Under the pieces are notes generated by a model that was given only the letters and a program-made list of their open reading frames with translations, did not search any database and was not told where the DNA came from. A stretch of 64,000 bases of DNA, taken from positions 1 to 64,000 of the forward strand of contig JABSSL010000017.1 in NCBI GenBank assembly GCA_013214355.1, read 5' to 3'. Made by a program: the position numbers and the translations under genes. Source of the DNA: Saprospiraceae bacterium. Lineage in GTDB: Bacteria > Bacteroidota > Bacteroidia > Chitinophagales > Saprospiraceae. Positions 40,626 through 50,188 of this stretch are shown piece after piece; the first letter of the stretch is position 1; each line of letters begins with the position of its first letter.

Positions 40626-42008
40626 CTAGACTGTATGCTGCCCTAACACTTCTTGGTTAGAAGCGTGCTTCTGGGTAAACGCCAACGCCTGCTTCATCCC
40701 TTCGGCCAACAAGGCAACATTTTCTGGAGTGATGGATCTAGGGTCCGATATTGGGTCAATCATTCTACCCTCAAAAGAGTTAATGAAGATATACCTAGAG
40801 AATGCTTCTCGATTATCTGGTCTTTCCCTCAAGGAATTGGCAATATCGGATAGCATATGTTGATTGATATCTTTTAAATCGATGGTAGCACAAGTATTTA
40901 ATTGGTTAAAGAAGGTGGGGGCAAAGGTCACGGAAGGTACCTTCATCAAAGCTGCCTCGTAGGCGATCGTTCCCGTAATCGTGGCTACCAAAGCGGCCTG
41001 CCGAATCATTTCATAAGAGTTAGTCTTTTCATCTACCAAATACACGCCAGCCAATTGCTTAATGGCTTTGTAGAAACCCTTTGAACGATCACCAATGGCA
41101 TTGGTGTGTTCTTTAATGAGAAGATTCCATCCCTCCGGTAAGGCTCGCCATAGGTTCTTAATATTCAATAGCTGATCCTCATAGTAGCGTCCAAACACAT
41201 CAACAGATGCTTCTGGCTGTTTGTGAAGTCCCAAAAAAACAAAAGGCTGGTGTTTTACCTCTTCAAAGGGTATTCGGCTCACAGATTTATAGGCCTCTTT
41301 ATTCCATTCTTGGTTCCAAGCCATGCGGACGCGCTGTCTAACATTCGGAAGCAGTGTGGGATCTAGGGGATCCATATTTTCATTGGTAATAAAACGCTTG
41401 AGTCTATTGAGTCGACCGGCTATGCTGCTCGATTTTTTGACAATTTTATCATTGAGCTTGAGATAGTCAGGTTTTCTAGCTTCCAGGATCTCGCCATTCC
41501 ATTCTTCCTCTCTTTCAACTGGTAGAAGATGACTCTGCCGCTCATCAGTGTAGAAGGCAAATCGATTATCTGGAATACGAACCACGTGAGGATTCAGGAA
41601 GGTACAGTCTAATTCCGGACATTGTTTACACATCCGATGTATCAACACTTCGTGTGACCAGGTAATTTCTCCAAAGATGGCCTTTATCTTATTTTGGGCA
41701 ATGAAATCATAGATAGGTTTCTGGATATGGCGTAAATATCGGAAACCTATTTCCGTTTTATGCCGTAGATAGCGGTCTCCGTACATCAATTCATTCAACT
41801 TAAAGTCGTTGACCGTCAGAGCCGGGCGATCGCCATAGGTTAGATTTATTAATAGCACTCTATCTTCACCGTATTGCGACACTAAGAACTGGTACAAGGG
41901 ACGGTTAGTGGCTATCCAGAAAGCGTGTATATTGCTCTTTCCCAACTGCTGAGCAATCTCGTGGAATAGATAGGTTTTCGTAAAATTGGATAGAATACAG
42001 ATGTTCAT
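40626..42008 (-). CDS. Capsule-synthesis-type glycosyltransferase
   Basis: 460 residues, no membrane segment. The C-terminal half has the block MIRQAALVATITGTIAYEAALMKVPSVTFAPTFF, which is characteristic of the Capsule_synth (KpsS/LipB-like) group, and LPEGWNLLIKEHTNAIGDRS matches its nucleotide-sugar side. In this setting it could transfer pseudaminic acid or another acidic sugar; the donor is not determinable. It lies 6 nt from the polymerase gene and 30 nt from the flippase gene. Confidence 0.65.
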   Translation of the reverse strand: MNICILSNFTKTYLFHEIAQQLGKSNIHAFWIATNRPLYQFLVSQYGEDRVLLINLTYGDRPALTVNDFKLNELMYGDRYLRHKTEIGFRYLRHIQKPIYDFIAQNKIKAIFGEITWSHEVLIHRMCKQCPELDCTFLNPHVVRIPDNRFAFYTDERQSHLLPVEREEEWNGEILEARKPDYLKLNDKIVKKSSSIAGRLNRLKRFITNENMDPLDPTLLPNVRQRVRMAWNQEWNKEAYKSVSRIPFEEVKHQPFVFLGLHKQPEASVDVFGRYYEDQLLNIKNLWRALPEGWNLLIKEHTNAIGDRSKGFYKAIKQLAGVYLVDEKTNSYEMIRQAALVATITGTIAYEAALMKVPSVTFAPTFFNQLNTCATIDLKDINQHMLSDIANSLRERPDNREAFSRYIFINSFEGRMIDPISDPRSITPENVALLAEGMKQALAFTQKHASNQEVLGQHTV

Positions 42009-42038
42009 TTTTTAAGGGGATTATCTTTCTAAAATAAG

Positions 42039-43346
42039 CTATACGTAAAAGAATATTAGCAGCAAGATTGTGCCAAAAATCAGGTTTAAGGTTCTAGTTT
42101 TTGCGAAGGATAGTTGTCGTCTTCTCAAAAGCATGAATTGGACTTCACAGGCCAATACCAGGCAAATGGAGTTAATCAAGGTTAGATTAAATAGATTGAG
42201 CTGATCCTGACTATGCAGAAGGTAAATACCTCCGGCCATGACCAGGAAGATGCCTAAAAACCAGCTATTCATCTTATTGGACAGTTCCTCTCGATACAGG
42301 ATGTTTTCGTTCAAAGCCATGCAGATCCAGAACACCATTTGGAAACTTAAGATCGCATACAGCAAGTGATATTCCTGCCAAGTTTCATCCAGTAGTCGGA
42401 GAGAGCCCTTGAATACCAGTGGTACCAGGAACAGCAAAATACTTCCTACAATAAGTATGAAAACCAAAAAGATCGAGAAGTACTTGTCTAAGGTTGCTGG
42501 TGGGGCTTGGTACATTTTTTTGAAGAACACGATATTGATAACCTGGTGGATCATGACGACTGCTGCTGCAAAACGAAAATAGAAGGCATAAATGCCAACC
42601 TGCTCCATATCGAGGAAGTATTCAATGAAGATCCGTGCGCTCCCAGTCAGGCAAATAATCAGGAAAGATGACACCAATAGGTTTTTCCCAAATTGCATGG
42701 ACTCTCGATAACTGGCCCAGGAAAAATCACGCTTCGTCTGCAAAAAACGATAGGAATGTAGACTGAACAAGAAAATGAGGTAAATACCAAAAATCAGCTC
42801 TAGAATCCTGAAATCCAGTGTAGTACCAGTCGAGTAGAGCCACAGATTATAGAGGTTCAGGACGAGGAATAGCCCTCCATCTAAGAATACCGCAGGAAAG
42901 ATTTTTTCGTGCGATTTCAAGATGGCTGATAACATCACCTGCATGGCTATAATCCCACCAATTAAAAGGGCAAATGCCAATTTATCGGGCATCAGGGTAT
43001 ACACATATCGATTGATCACAAAGCAGATGCCTAAAAAACCACTTATGGTCAAGGAGTGGAAATAGAAGACCGACTTAAAGCCTTCCCGTTTGGATTTCAA
43101 ATTGAAAAAGGGATAGGCTCCTTGCAATCCAAAGTTTAGTGGGATAGAAAGGATCAATCCAATGGATAGGGCATATTCAAATAGACCGTAATCTGCCGTG
43201 TCATCCACAAAGTTGGACAGAAAAAGCGCCGCCGTAAAAGCATTGAGTTTAATGAATCCAAAAACAATTGTAAACCCCGATAGCTTCACGAACTGCTCCT
43301 TCAACTGAGGCAGTAGGTCGACAAGTTTAATGGATAGCTTTTTCAT
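42039..43346 (-). CDS. Polysaccharide flippase (Wzx/MATE-like)
   Basis: 435 residues with about twelve hydrophobic segments in the spacing of the MVF/MOP oligosaccharide flippases. The first segment cluster (FTIVFGFIKLNAFTAALFLSNFV, DYGLFEYALSIGLILSIPLNFGLQGAYPFF) is typical. It would move lipid-linked repeat units across the inner membrane. It overlaps the upstream acyltransferase gene by 20 nt. Confidence 0.75.
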   Translation of the reverse strand: MKKLSIKLVDLLPQLKEQFVKLSGFTIVFGFIKLNAFTAALFLSNFVDDTADYGLFEYALSIGLILSIPLNFGLQGAYPFFNLKSKREGFKSVFYFHSLTISGFLGICFVINRYVYTLMPDKLAFALLIGGIIAMQVMLSAILKSHEKIFPAVFLDGGLFLVLNLYNLWLYSTGTTLDFRILELIFGIYLIFLFSLHSYRFLQTKRDFSWASYRESMQFGKNLLVSSFLIICLTGSARIFIEYFLDMEQVGIYAFYFRFAAAVVMIHQVINIVFFKKMYQAPPATLDKYFSIFLVFILIVGSILLFLVPLVFKGSLRLLDETWQEYHLLYAILSFQMVFWICMALNENILYREELSNKMNSWFLGIFLVMAGGIYLLHSQDQLNLFNLTLINSICLVLACEVQFMLLRRRQLSFAKTRTLNLIFGTILLLIFFYV

Positions 43347-44070
43347 ATACGGCAGTTTCTAGGGTGTACTGTTCTTTTCTTTCTAACTTAGCTTCTACAT
43401 CTTCAATGTTTCGTTTGATGTGCCGTAATGCTTGAGATACGTACATACCCGGTTCATGGAGAGATTTAGCAATCGCGGCATTACTGCCAATAGATATACT
43501 ATCTCCTACCTTAACACCTGGGTTAAACACACAGCGGGAGCCCACATAGACATTGTTACCAATAATGATTTCTCCTTCTACACGGATGCGCTTGCGACCG
43601 GTTGGGGCGTGCATGAACCCATGGGTCCAAAACTGAGTGCCAAGCCCACCAATCGTGGAGTTTTTACCAATACTAATGGATTTGGTACAATCCAAATGGT
43701 GCTTACTGATTACCTGTCCGAGTTCATCCAGTCGCAGGGTGGCTACTCCAAGACAAACTGGAGGCGCACCTCGGAAAATGCTATTGTCTCTCGCGATAGC
43801 AGCTTCTCTACGCATGAGAATGTTCAAAGGGCCTTTAATCCGATTTTTAGATTTTATGAAAGCCTTTTCTCGTAGGAGAAGCTTTCGGACCTGGATAATA
43901 TTGAGATGACCAATGTGGGTGTGCTTGTCCATGTATATATGGTCACACCGAAGAAAAGAACAACCTATTTTGGCCGTTGAATGTATTTTGTGTCCGAGTA
44001 GGTTAAGTAATGGAACAGCTAGCTTGGACGGAACTAACAAGCTAATGATGGCAGTTAGGAACGACTTCAT
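43327..44070 (-). CDS. Left-handed beta-helix acyltransferase
   Basis: 247 residues. Hexapeptide repeats are visible through the middle and C terminus (IGKNSTIGGLGTQFWTHG, IIIGNNVYVGSRCVFNPGVKVGDSISIGSNAAIAKSL), the fold of LbH O- or N-acyltransferases. His in FWTHGFMHA is a possible catalytic residue. It probably decorates the glycan. Its stop overlaps the flippase start by 20 nt. Confidence 0.75.
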   Translation of the reverse strand: MKSFLTAIISLLVPSKLAVPLLNLLGHKIHSTAKIGCSFLRCDHIYMDKHTHIGHLNIIQVRKLLLREKAFIKSKNRIKGPLNILMRREAAIARDNSIFRGAPPVCLGVATLRLDELGQVISKHHLDCTKSISIGKNSTIGGLGTQFWTHGFMHAPTGRKRIRVEGEIIIGNNVYVGSRCVFNPGVKVGDSISIGSNAAIAKSLHEPGMYVSQALRHIKRNIEDVEAKLERKEQYTLETAVYEKAIH

Positions 44071-44098
44071 GACTTTTTAACTAGGGGGTTATTTACTT

Positions 44099-44151
44099 AG
44101 AGTATGTTCGAGTTCTTCGCTTGTAGGCAATTGATCAATTAAACATACTCT
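44099..44151. repeat. 10-bp inverted repeat between glycan genes
   Basis: agagtatgtt 44099-44108 and aacatactct 44142-44151 are perfect inverted repeats with a 33-nt loop that contains attgatcaat. There is no T-run on either side. It could be a processing hairpin, attenuator or operator between the asparagine-synthase-like gene and the acyltransferase. Confidence 0.45.
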
Positions 44152-44195
44152 TAATATGTACTGGATTGTCAAATAAGTGTTGCAATTTCTTCACT

Positions 44196-46040
44196 TCAAC
44201 TAGCTGACACAGCTACATTGTCCGTTGTGCTAGGAGCCAAGACAACCTGGTGATAATAAACAGCCAAAGTGGCTATGTAGTAGGCTAAGTGTAGGTAATC
44301 AGAGTCTCCATATGTCCATGTCGACTTGTCAAAGTATTTATTGGCGACCTTGTCCAAGCGGAACTGCTTGATGAAGGAATCCTTACTCTCGAGATCTTTC
44401 TTTAAAATCTCACCCACCTTCTTCCCAAGCGGCCCATTAAACAATTGATGCAAGGTCATAGATACCGCCTTCGCACGATAATAGGTTAGGTCATTGAGCT
44501 TATCTCGGAAGGCTTTTCGGAGGACGTATTTGTAGATGATATTTTTCTTGCGACCGAAGCGGGCGCGTCCGATCATCGGCTTTGTAGCCATACCAAAAGG
44601 AATCCCTGAACTGAATTCAGCAACCTCTTTGTTATAGAATGGCATGGCAATGAAGGTATTGTTGATTCTTGCAATATCCTGTAGGTAGCGCATATCGTAG
44701 ATATACTGTTCACTCCATTTTAGACGCACAATCTCGTTATATAGCGCTCTTTTGCTTGGGCATTGGTCTATGTTCAGGTTCAGGAGTCGAGTAATCTTTT
44801 CATAGTAATCCGTTGGTAGGCCTTTGTCTCGGATCTTCTGCTTATCGATCTTGAGATAAAACTTGTTGATGTATTGCTTCAGGTCAAAGATGTGCAAGGC
44901 TTTGTAAAGATTTCTGAAAATCCTACTGTTGGTTTTCTCCCATCCTAGTGCTTTAAGAATAGGAATGATTACTTTTTTGCTGACTGGGTTTAGCCCGTTC
45001 TTTAGCCACCATTTATCCTGGTGTTTTAGCAAGGAATAGGCCCATTTATCTACCTCATTGAGGGCTGGGGTATGGAGTCGAGTATCTTGTCCAGCGTAGT
45101 ACATTTCCTCTGGCGTACCCTTAAAATGGCCGAATATCCAAGTTCCGTAATAAGGATTATTCATCCGTAAGACTTTGGCTTCAAAATCTTGAATTACTTG
45201 AGGATCATTAGGGTCTATTTCCTTTAGGGTATTCTCGATATTCAAATGCTCAGCGATGCTGGTGGAGTAAACAGATTCATCTTGTGTAGTGTCTTTCACT
45301 TTGAAAGAAAGGGAATCCAGGTGATCTCCATTGGCAATGTCATCTAGAGAAATCAACATGGCGATGGAATCCAATCCTCCGGATAACAAAACGCGATTTT
45401 TTTCGGATAAAAAAGGCTTATGAGCCAACTGAAACTCTCGACGCAGCATCCGAAAATTCTCCTCCTCCGAATAAGGGTTATCATATTGAGCCAATTTGAC
45501 CGCATAGACTGTCTTTGAAACGAGTTCGAGCTCTTCATTGAAAATAAGATGTTGTCCCATTTTAATTTCGCTGACCCCTTCGTAGAAAGTAAACCCATCT
45601 AATAAGTAGCCAGAATAGAGCAGCTGAAAAACCCCAGCTTTGTTAAAAGCCACTCTTTTTTGATAGCGAGCTACCTCATGCATGATCGATCCAACACAAA
45701 GTTGGGCTCTAGTTAGTGAATAGTAGGCCGTCTTAATCCCGGAGGCATCTCTCATCATATGTATATGTAAACCCTCCTTTTCGACGGCGATCAGGAAATA
45801 ATTTCCATTGAGCAACTTATGAATACTGCGTTGCTCCAGATGGTCGAAGGACTTCAACTTTTGAGCGACGGCCTCAAATTTGGAGCGGGTTAGGTTGGTT
45901 TCCACAAAGAAGACAAAGTGCGTGCCATCCACGCGATAGTCTGTTGTTTCTAGTCGATACGTGCAATTGAAAAATCCGATTTTTTCAGAAAGGGCATTCT
46001 TAGGAGCCTTAGTTGGGGTCTGGGTACATCTAATTAGCAT
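44196..46040 (-). CDS. Asparagine-synthase-like protein lacking the glutaminase Cys
   Basis: 614 residues. The AsnB-type synthetase domain is clear: PP-loop LLSGGLDSIAML (SGGLDS 220-225) and C-terminal LTYYRAKAVSM. The N-terminal domain (about 1-190) still looks like the amidotransferase fold (MMRDASGIKTAYYSL, VSEIKMGQHLIF), but the mature protein starts MLIRC with no Cys2, so it cannot release ammonia from glutamine in the usual way. Homologues occur in polysaccharide clusters. It may amidate or adenylate a sugar acid; the substrate is unknown. Confidence 0.8.
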   Translation of the reverse strand: MLIRCTQTPTKAPKNALSEKIGFFNCTYRLETTDYRVDGTHFVFFVETNLTRSKFEAVAQKLKSFDHLEQRSIHKLLNGNYFLIAVEKEGLHIHMMRDASGIKTAYYSLTRAQLCVGSIMHEVARYQKRVAFNKAGVFQLLYSGYLLDGFTFYEGVSEIKMGQHLIFNEELELVSKTVYAVKLAQYDNPYSEEENFRMLRREFQLAHKPFLSEKNRVLLSGGLDSIAMLISLDDIANGDHLDSLSFKVKDTTQDESVYSTSIAEHLNIENTLKEIDPNDPQVIQDFEAKVLRMNNPYYGTWIFGHFKGTPEEMYYAGQDTRLHTPALNEVDKWAYSLLKHQDKWWLKNGLNPVSKKVIIPILKALGWEKTNSRIFRNLYKALHIFDLKQYINKFYLKIDKQKIRDKGLPTDYYEKITRLLNLNIDQCPSKRALYNEIVRLKWSEQYIYDMRYLQDIARINNTFIAMPFYNKEVAEFSSGIPFGMATKPMIGRARFGRKKNIIYKYVLRKAFRDKLNDLTYYRAKAVSMTLHQLFNGPLGKKVGEILKKDLESKDSFIKQFRLDKVANKYFDKSTWTYGDSDYLHLAYYIATLAVYYHQVVLAPSTTDNVAVSAS

Positions 46041-46126
46041 ATAAGTAGTTTTGGTTATCTGTAGGCAATGTAAAGTTCACGTCAAGACGCCGATTAAATT
46101 CTACATTTCGATAATTGGCCGTCTTG

Positions 46127-46163
46127 AGCCTTTTTTTGGTAGCAGGAAGCCTTTTTATGGTAG
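46127..46163. promoter_or_regulatory. LytTR-like operator between divergent glycan genes
   Basis: agcctttttttggtag at 46127-46142 and agcctttttatggtag at 46148-46163 are direct repeats with one mismatch and a period of exactly 21 bp. They lie 87-123 bp upstream of the asparagine-synthase-like gene (minus) and about 150 bp upstream of the chain-length regulator (plus). The core TTTTTnGGTAG matches the pair at 38326-38355. Confidence 0.55.
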
Positions 46164-46310
46164 ATATATGCTAGATGTGTTGTCCTGTGTAGCAACTAAA
46201 ATTTTTTGTTGGCACAACTTATGCCTCCGTTTTACCGTAGAAGCATTTTGACCAAACAATGCAAACTCACTGAAAAGTTGAGAATGAAAAGCTGCTTTTG
46301 AGACCATTAG

Positions 46311-47567
46311 ATGAGTAACCCAAACAAAAATTACGCGAGAAAACCTGACGAAATTTCTATTCGGGCCCTTCTGTTGAAGGCTTGGGAGTATTTCTTGTTT
46401 GTGTTAAAGAGGTGGTATCTAATCGGGATTTTGACTACATCCCTAGGAATACTCCAATATAGAAAAATTTCTAAAGTAAAACCAACTTATCCGGCAAATG
46501 TCCAATTATCAGTCTTACCTCATAAGATTGAAAAAGAGTTTAAAACCCTTATCCAGATATATACGCGTCTTTTGAACTCAAAGATGCTTATGCGTGAACT
46601 TCTTTTGGAAAAAATTGATTCCATACCGACTGATTCCCTGCTGATTAATCGATATCTACAAGTCTATTATGACCATAAACCGGAAGATCTAGATCCCGAT
46701 ATTCCTATCGGATTTTTATTCGAACACGATACCATTCCGGACTTTACTCTACAGGAGTCAAAGGTGTTTAAGCTTATTTTAGATAAGGTTAGTACTCCGG
46801 TAGGAGGGCATGCTGATGGCTTTGTAAGTTTTGGGATTGATGAAAAACTCGGCGTGATTGCAATCAGCACCTCTACACCAGACCCAGAACTCTCCTTAAT
46901 TATTATCGATTTCCTACTGGGAAAGACTATTGAAAGGATTGATAGAAATACTTTGTTTTCTCCCCAAGTCGCCTATGAAGAAATGGCAGCGGAGACTGAT
47001 TCACTAGCAGATAATTACCGACGATTGTATTATGATCTTAACAAAAGCCGGGATACCTATGAGCGCTACCTAAAACAGCCAGATTCCTTGATCTCGGAAC
47101 CTTATCGGAAGTCCATGCACAATAAGATTCTCAAGTTGGAAGTTGAAGCAGAGATCAACAAAACAGGATACTTAGCTTCTTTGGAGCAGCTGAAAGGAGC
47201 AAAAATTGATATGGATAATGAGACGGTGTTGATGCAGCTCATTGATAAGACACTTCCGCCGATCGACTACTACAAGCCTTCCGCCAAAATGGCGGCAGTT
47301 AAGGGGGGAATAGGTGGATTTGCTTTGGCACTGTTTCTAATCGTGAGCTTTAAGCTATTTAAGGATGTGTTGCGAGAAGTAGATGAAGATGGAGATCAAG
47401 AGGAAAAAGAGTCAGAGAAGAAGGAAGAGACCCCTCCTGTGGTTTGGTATCGACAGATTTGGTTGAAGTTGCGAGGCCTGGTGACTAGGCCAATTTCGTT
47501 TGTTCGAGCTAAGCTAGCAGAAATTAAATTACCTCGTTTGCGAAAAGGAAAAGATAGCGAAGATTAA
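46311..47567 (+). CDS. Chain-length regulator / Wzz-like protein
   Basis: 418 residues. One membrane helix near residues 33-52 and another at about 338-358 (AVKGGIGGFALALFLIVSFKLF) flank a large, mainly helical periplasmic domain. This is Wzz/GNVR topology. The C-terminal tail is charged and Glu/Lys-rich and contains no Walker kinase motif. It is divergent from the glycan cluster and shares the operator region at 46127-46163. Confidence 0.75.
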   Translation: MSNPNKNYARKPDEISIRALLLKAWEYFLFVLKRWYLIGILTTSLGILQYRKISKVKPTYPANVQLSVLPHKIEKEFKTLIQIYTRLLNSKMLMRELLLEKIDSIPTDSLLINRYLQVYYDHKPEDLDPDIPIGFLFEHDTIPDFTLQESKVFKLILDKVSTPVGGHADGFVSFGIDEKLGVIAISTSTPDPELSLIIIDFLLGKTIERIDRNTLFSPQVAYEEMAAETDSLADNYRRLYYDLNKSRDTYERYLKQPDSLISEPYRKSMHNKILKLEVEAEINKTGYLASLEQLKGAKIDMDNETVLMQLIDKTLPPIDYYKPSAKMAAVKGGIGGFALALFLIVSFKLFKDVLREVDEDGDQEEKESEKKEETPPVVWYRQIWLKLRGLVTRPISFVRAKLAEIKLPRLRKGKDSED

Positions 47568-47573
47568 GTGTTC

Positions 47574-48863
47574 TTACAGTGCAACAACTCTCCCTTCAGC
47601 AATAGCTGTCAAGGGAAAGAATAATGCTCCGTTCCATTCCCCAAATATACTGATCGGATGCCCACCACTCAGGGCCAGCAGCTTCCAACTAGCGGTAACG
47701 GGCTTTCCCAAGGAAATAAACCCCTTAGCTTGATCTAGCAGCATTAACTCTTCTCCTTCTAAAATGGGAATCACATCATCTAGGAGGCAGGGGAAGTAGC
47801 CGATCCAGGGGTTTTCGGCGAGGGCTTGTGCGTAGCCTTTGGCCAAGGATTCAAAAGAGGGATAGCCATTTAAACCTTCAAATACTTTTTGAGACCAGCC
47901 AAATTCTTTTAGTAGTGCCCGCTGAGGACGACTGGCTGGATAGAACACTACTTCTGCACGTAGGGCTGCACCCACAGGCCATTGCTGTTCGAAATTACCC
48001 TGTCCAAATACAAAATCCAGGAGCAGCGCAAATTGCTGGCTTTTTTCTCCCAGCAGCCAGCAACGTCGATACCTCAAATTCTCCTCCTCTCCAAAAGTTT
48101 GCCCTACTATTAGCCAATGATCAAAGATTCCCTTTTGAGAGAGTACGATATCTTTTTTCATGTTTACTCCCGCATAGCTAATCAACTCATCTTGTAGATT
48201 GGGAGGTAAGCTGTCCAGTCGCTGGAAGCTTTGAGCAAATAGGTGAAGGTCACCGATTAGGGCGAGTAGTCTTTCATGCCAATCCTCTTCCGCTAAGAAG
48301 CCTTTGACCAGCCTAATTTGCTTTCCTATACTTCCCAACTTTGCATCTACCATTCGAGCAGCGAAAGCATCCCAGAATTCTGCGGGTTGTTCCTTGGCTA
48401 CGGCCAGACCTTGCCTAACCAGATTACTTAGCCATTGCTTGAGCTCGATGATCCCCTCCTGCATGCTAGCATAGCGCTTTGTCGCAATTCGCTGTGACTG
48501 TACAGGAATTGGGTTAGCTACCACAGGGGGAGGAGGTGCAGCTTGAATCTGCTGCCACTTCAATACCCAGTCTGGGGGATCATAAGTTACTCTTATTCGC
48601 TCATCCTGCCGTAAGAGCAGCATCAGTAGCCCCAGGGCATGGCGACAAGGACGCTGTCGACTCCTGCACGTGCAACCGAATTTTTGTTGCTCTAGATCTA
48701 CTACAACCTTATGAATCAGGGAAGGGGCCGTTTGGTAATTCGCCCAGAGTAGTTTTTCGTTGCCTTCGATCATCAACCATTTTCTGCCAGCATAAGAAAC
48801 GCCTCTTGCCTTTTGCAAGGTGTCGGAGTCAGGCGCCAATGCATACAGCTGGTCATAATTCAT
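47574..48863 (-). CDS. SWIM zinc-finger protein
   Basis: 429 residues. The N-terminal FGCTCRSRQRPCRHALGL is a SWIM zinc finger (C-x-C-x(n)-C-x-H). The rest has no catalytic motif and resembles SWIM proteins of Bacteroidota that lie next to AAA+ ATPase / VWA gene clusters; such partners are not in this window. It is convergent with the chain-length regulator, with 6 nt between the stop codons. Confidence 0.85.
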   Translation of the reverse strand: MNYDQLYALAPDSDTLQKARGVSYAGRKWLMIEGNEKLLWANYQTAPSLIHKVVVDLEQQKFGCTCRSRQRPCRHALGLLMLLLRQDERIRVTYDPPDWVLKWQQIQAAPPPPVVANPIPVQSQRIATKRYASMQEGIIELKQWLSNLVRQGLAVAKEQPAEFWDAFAARMVDAKLGSIGKQIRLVKGFLAEEDWHERLLALIGDLHLFAQSFQRLDSLPPNLQDELISYAGVNMKKDIVLSQKGIFDHWLIVGQTFGEEENLRYRRCWLLGEKSQQFALLLDFVFGQGNFEQQWPVGAALRAEVVFYPASRPQRALLKEFGWSQKVFEGLNGYPSFESLAKGYAQALAENPWIGYFPCLLDDVIPILEGEELMLLDQAKGFISLGKPVTASWKLLALSGGHPISIFGEWNGALFFPLTAIAEGRVVAL

Positions 48864-48945
48864 AAGGTTGAATTAAAGCGCTATAGGTAGAAAGGTAATG
48901 CCTATCACCCAGATAAGGGGAATAAACTATTTTTTAAGTTCTCGG

Positions 48946-49692
48946 CTAATCTTCTTCTGCTTCAACAAGAATACCAAGTGCTTGCATTGCTTTTTCAGAC
49001 GCAGTTTGCTCGGCACTTTTCTTATTAAAGTCATCTGCTACAGCCATCTTCTTCCCGTTAACCATGACTGCAACTTTGAACCTGTCTCGTTTTTCGAACT
49101 TATAACGAGCTAATAATTTATAGCTAACAGTCTGCCCATTTTTTTGGCACCATTCCAAGAGCTGACTTTTGTAGTTGTCATCAAAGCTTTCAAGCTCATG
49201 TACATCTACATAATTGCGCAGCACTTTTCTAATCACAAATCGCTTGGTTCGGAAATACCCTTGTTCGAGGTATACGGCACCAACTAGTGCTTCAACCGCA
49301 TTTCCTAGCATGGAACGGCTTAAACGGGTATTGTTATATTCTGCCAGTAGCATGTCCAATCCCATCTTATCCCCAATCTTATTCAAAGATTTTCGCTTAA
49401 CAATCTTTGAGCGCATCTTAGTCAGAAAGCCTTCGTTGCTATTGGGATACTTCTTGAAGAGATATTCTGCCACAATGGTTCCCAGCACTGCATCACCTAG
49501 GTATTCTAGGCGCTCATTATTCTGCAAGGCATAAGCTTTATCAGAAATGGTTGATTTGTGTGAGAAAGCTAACTTGAAGATGTTGAGGTTAGCAGGAACG
49601 AAACCGGTAAGCGACCTAAGGCGTCGCGCCAGATTTTTGTCGGGAGAGAAATAGTAGTTGTAAATCCGCTGAATCAATCTAAATAATACCAT
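48946..49692 (-). CDS. rnc: Ribonuclease III
   Basis: 248 residues from ATG 49692; the open frame extends further upstream but MVLFRLIQRIYNYYFSPDK is the natural start. The signature NERLEYLGDAVLG holds the Mg-binding residues, with the second acidic site in GNAVEALVGAVYL. A dsRNA-binding domain follows (residues about 175-245, KSQLLEWCQKNGQTVSYKLL). It processes rRNA and structured RNAs. Confidence 0.93.
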   Translation of the reverse strand: MVLFRLIQRIYNYYFSPDKNLARRLRSLTGFVPANLNIFKLAFSHKSTISDKAYALQNNERLEYLGDAVLGTIVAEYLFKKYPNSNEGFLTKMRSKIVKRKSLNKIGDKMGLDMLLAEYNNTRLSRSMLGNAVEALVGAVYLEQGYFRTKRFVIRKVLRNYVDVHELESFDDNYKSQLLEWCQKNGQTVSYKLLARYKFEKRDRFKVAVMVNGKKMAVADDFNKKSAEQTASEKAMQALGILVEAEED

Positions 49693-50188
49693 CCACTTTT
49701 TTGTTAAGAAAAAGGTAATCTGGCAACCAGCGCATGTTTGCGAACTCCTTCCTGTTTGAATCAAAGTACAACATAAGCAGCTGAGCACTTCAACTCATCA
49801 TACTTCAGAAATTTCGGACACACTTGCGGAAATACTTATTTCCCGCATTGGATTACCAATGAATACAGCAATTTGAAAGCGAATGGAAAAGAGGAAGCCC
49901 TTAGTTGATCGGAGTGATGTGCAGATTCGAATAATATCCGAAGTCATGGATAATGCAGGACCAGATAAAGATCTCATCAATAGATTCTCTTGGAGAAATC
50001 CAGACTATTACGATCTGTCCGGTCTTGGATTAGCCATCTTCAAAGCAACCTACCAAAGTTCATAATCGATAGCAGGCAAATGTTAAAGAGTGAATAATGC
50101 GCTTGCAATTATTCATTATTCATTCCTGAACATTTCTTGATGCTCGAGATGCAAATCTGAACAGCTAATCGTTTCAAATAAAGTGATT
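49693..50188. other. Gap between rnc and fabF with a broken-looking frame
   Basis: No intact gene is convincing. One plus-strand frame reads LAEILISRIGLPMNTAI, then TGA (at about 49874-49876), then KRMEKRKPLVDRSDVQ and on to TAA at 50063-50065. An ORF of 60 codons starts at ATG 49883. This may be a decayed small gene or chance. tgaataatg 50091-50099 and cattattca 50114-50122 form a 9-bp hairpin downstream of fabF. Confidence 0.3.

Noticed and set aside
44196-46040. Annotation as ordinary glutamine-hydrolysing asparagine synthetase
   Set aside because: The catalytic N-terminal Cys is missing and the context is a glycan cluster.
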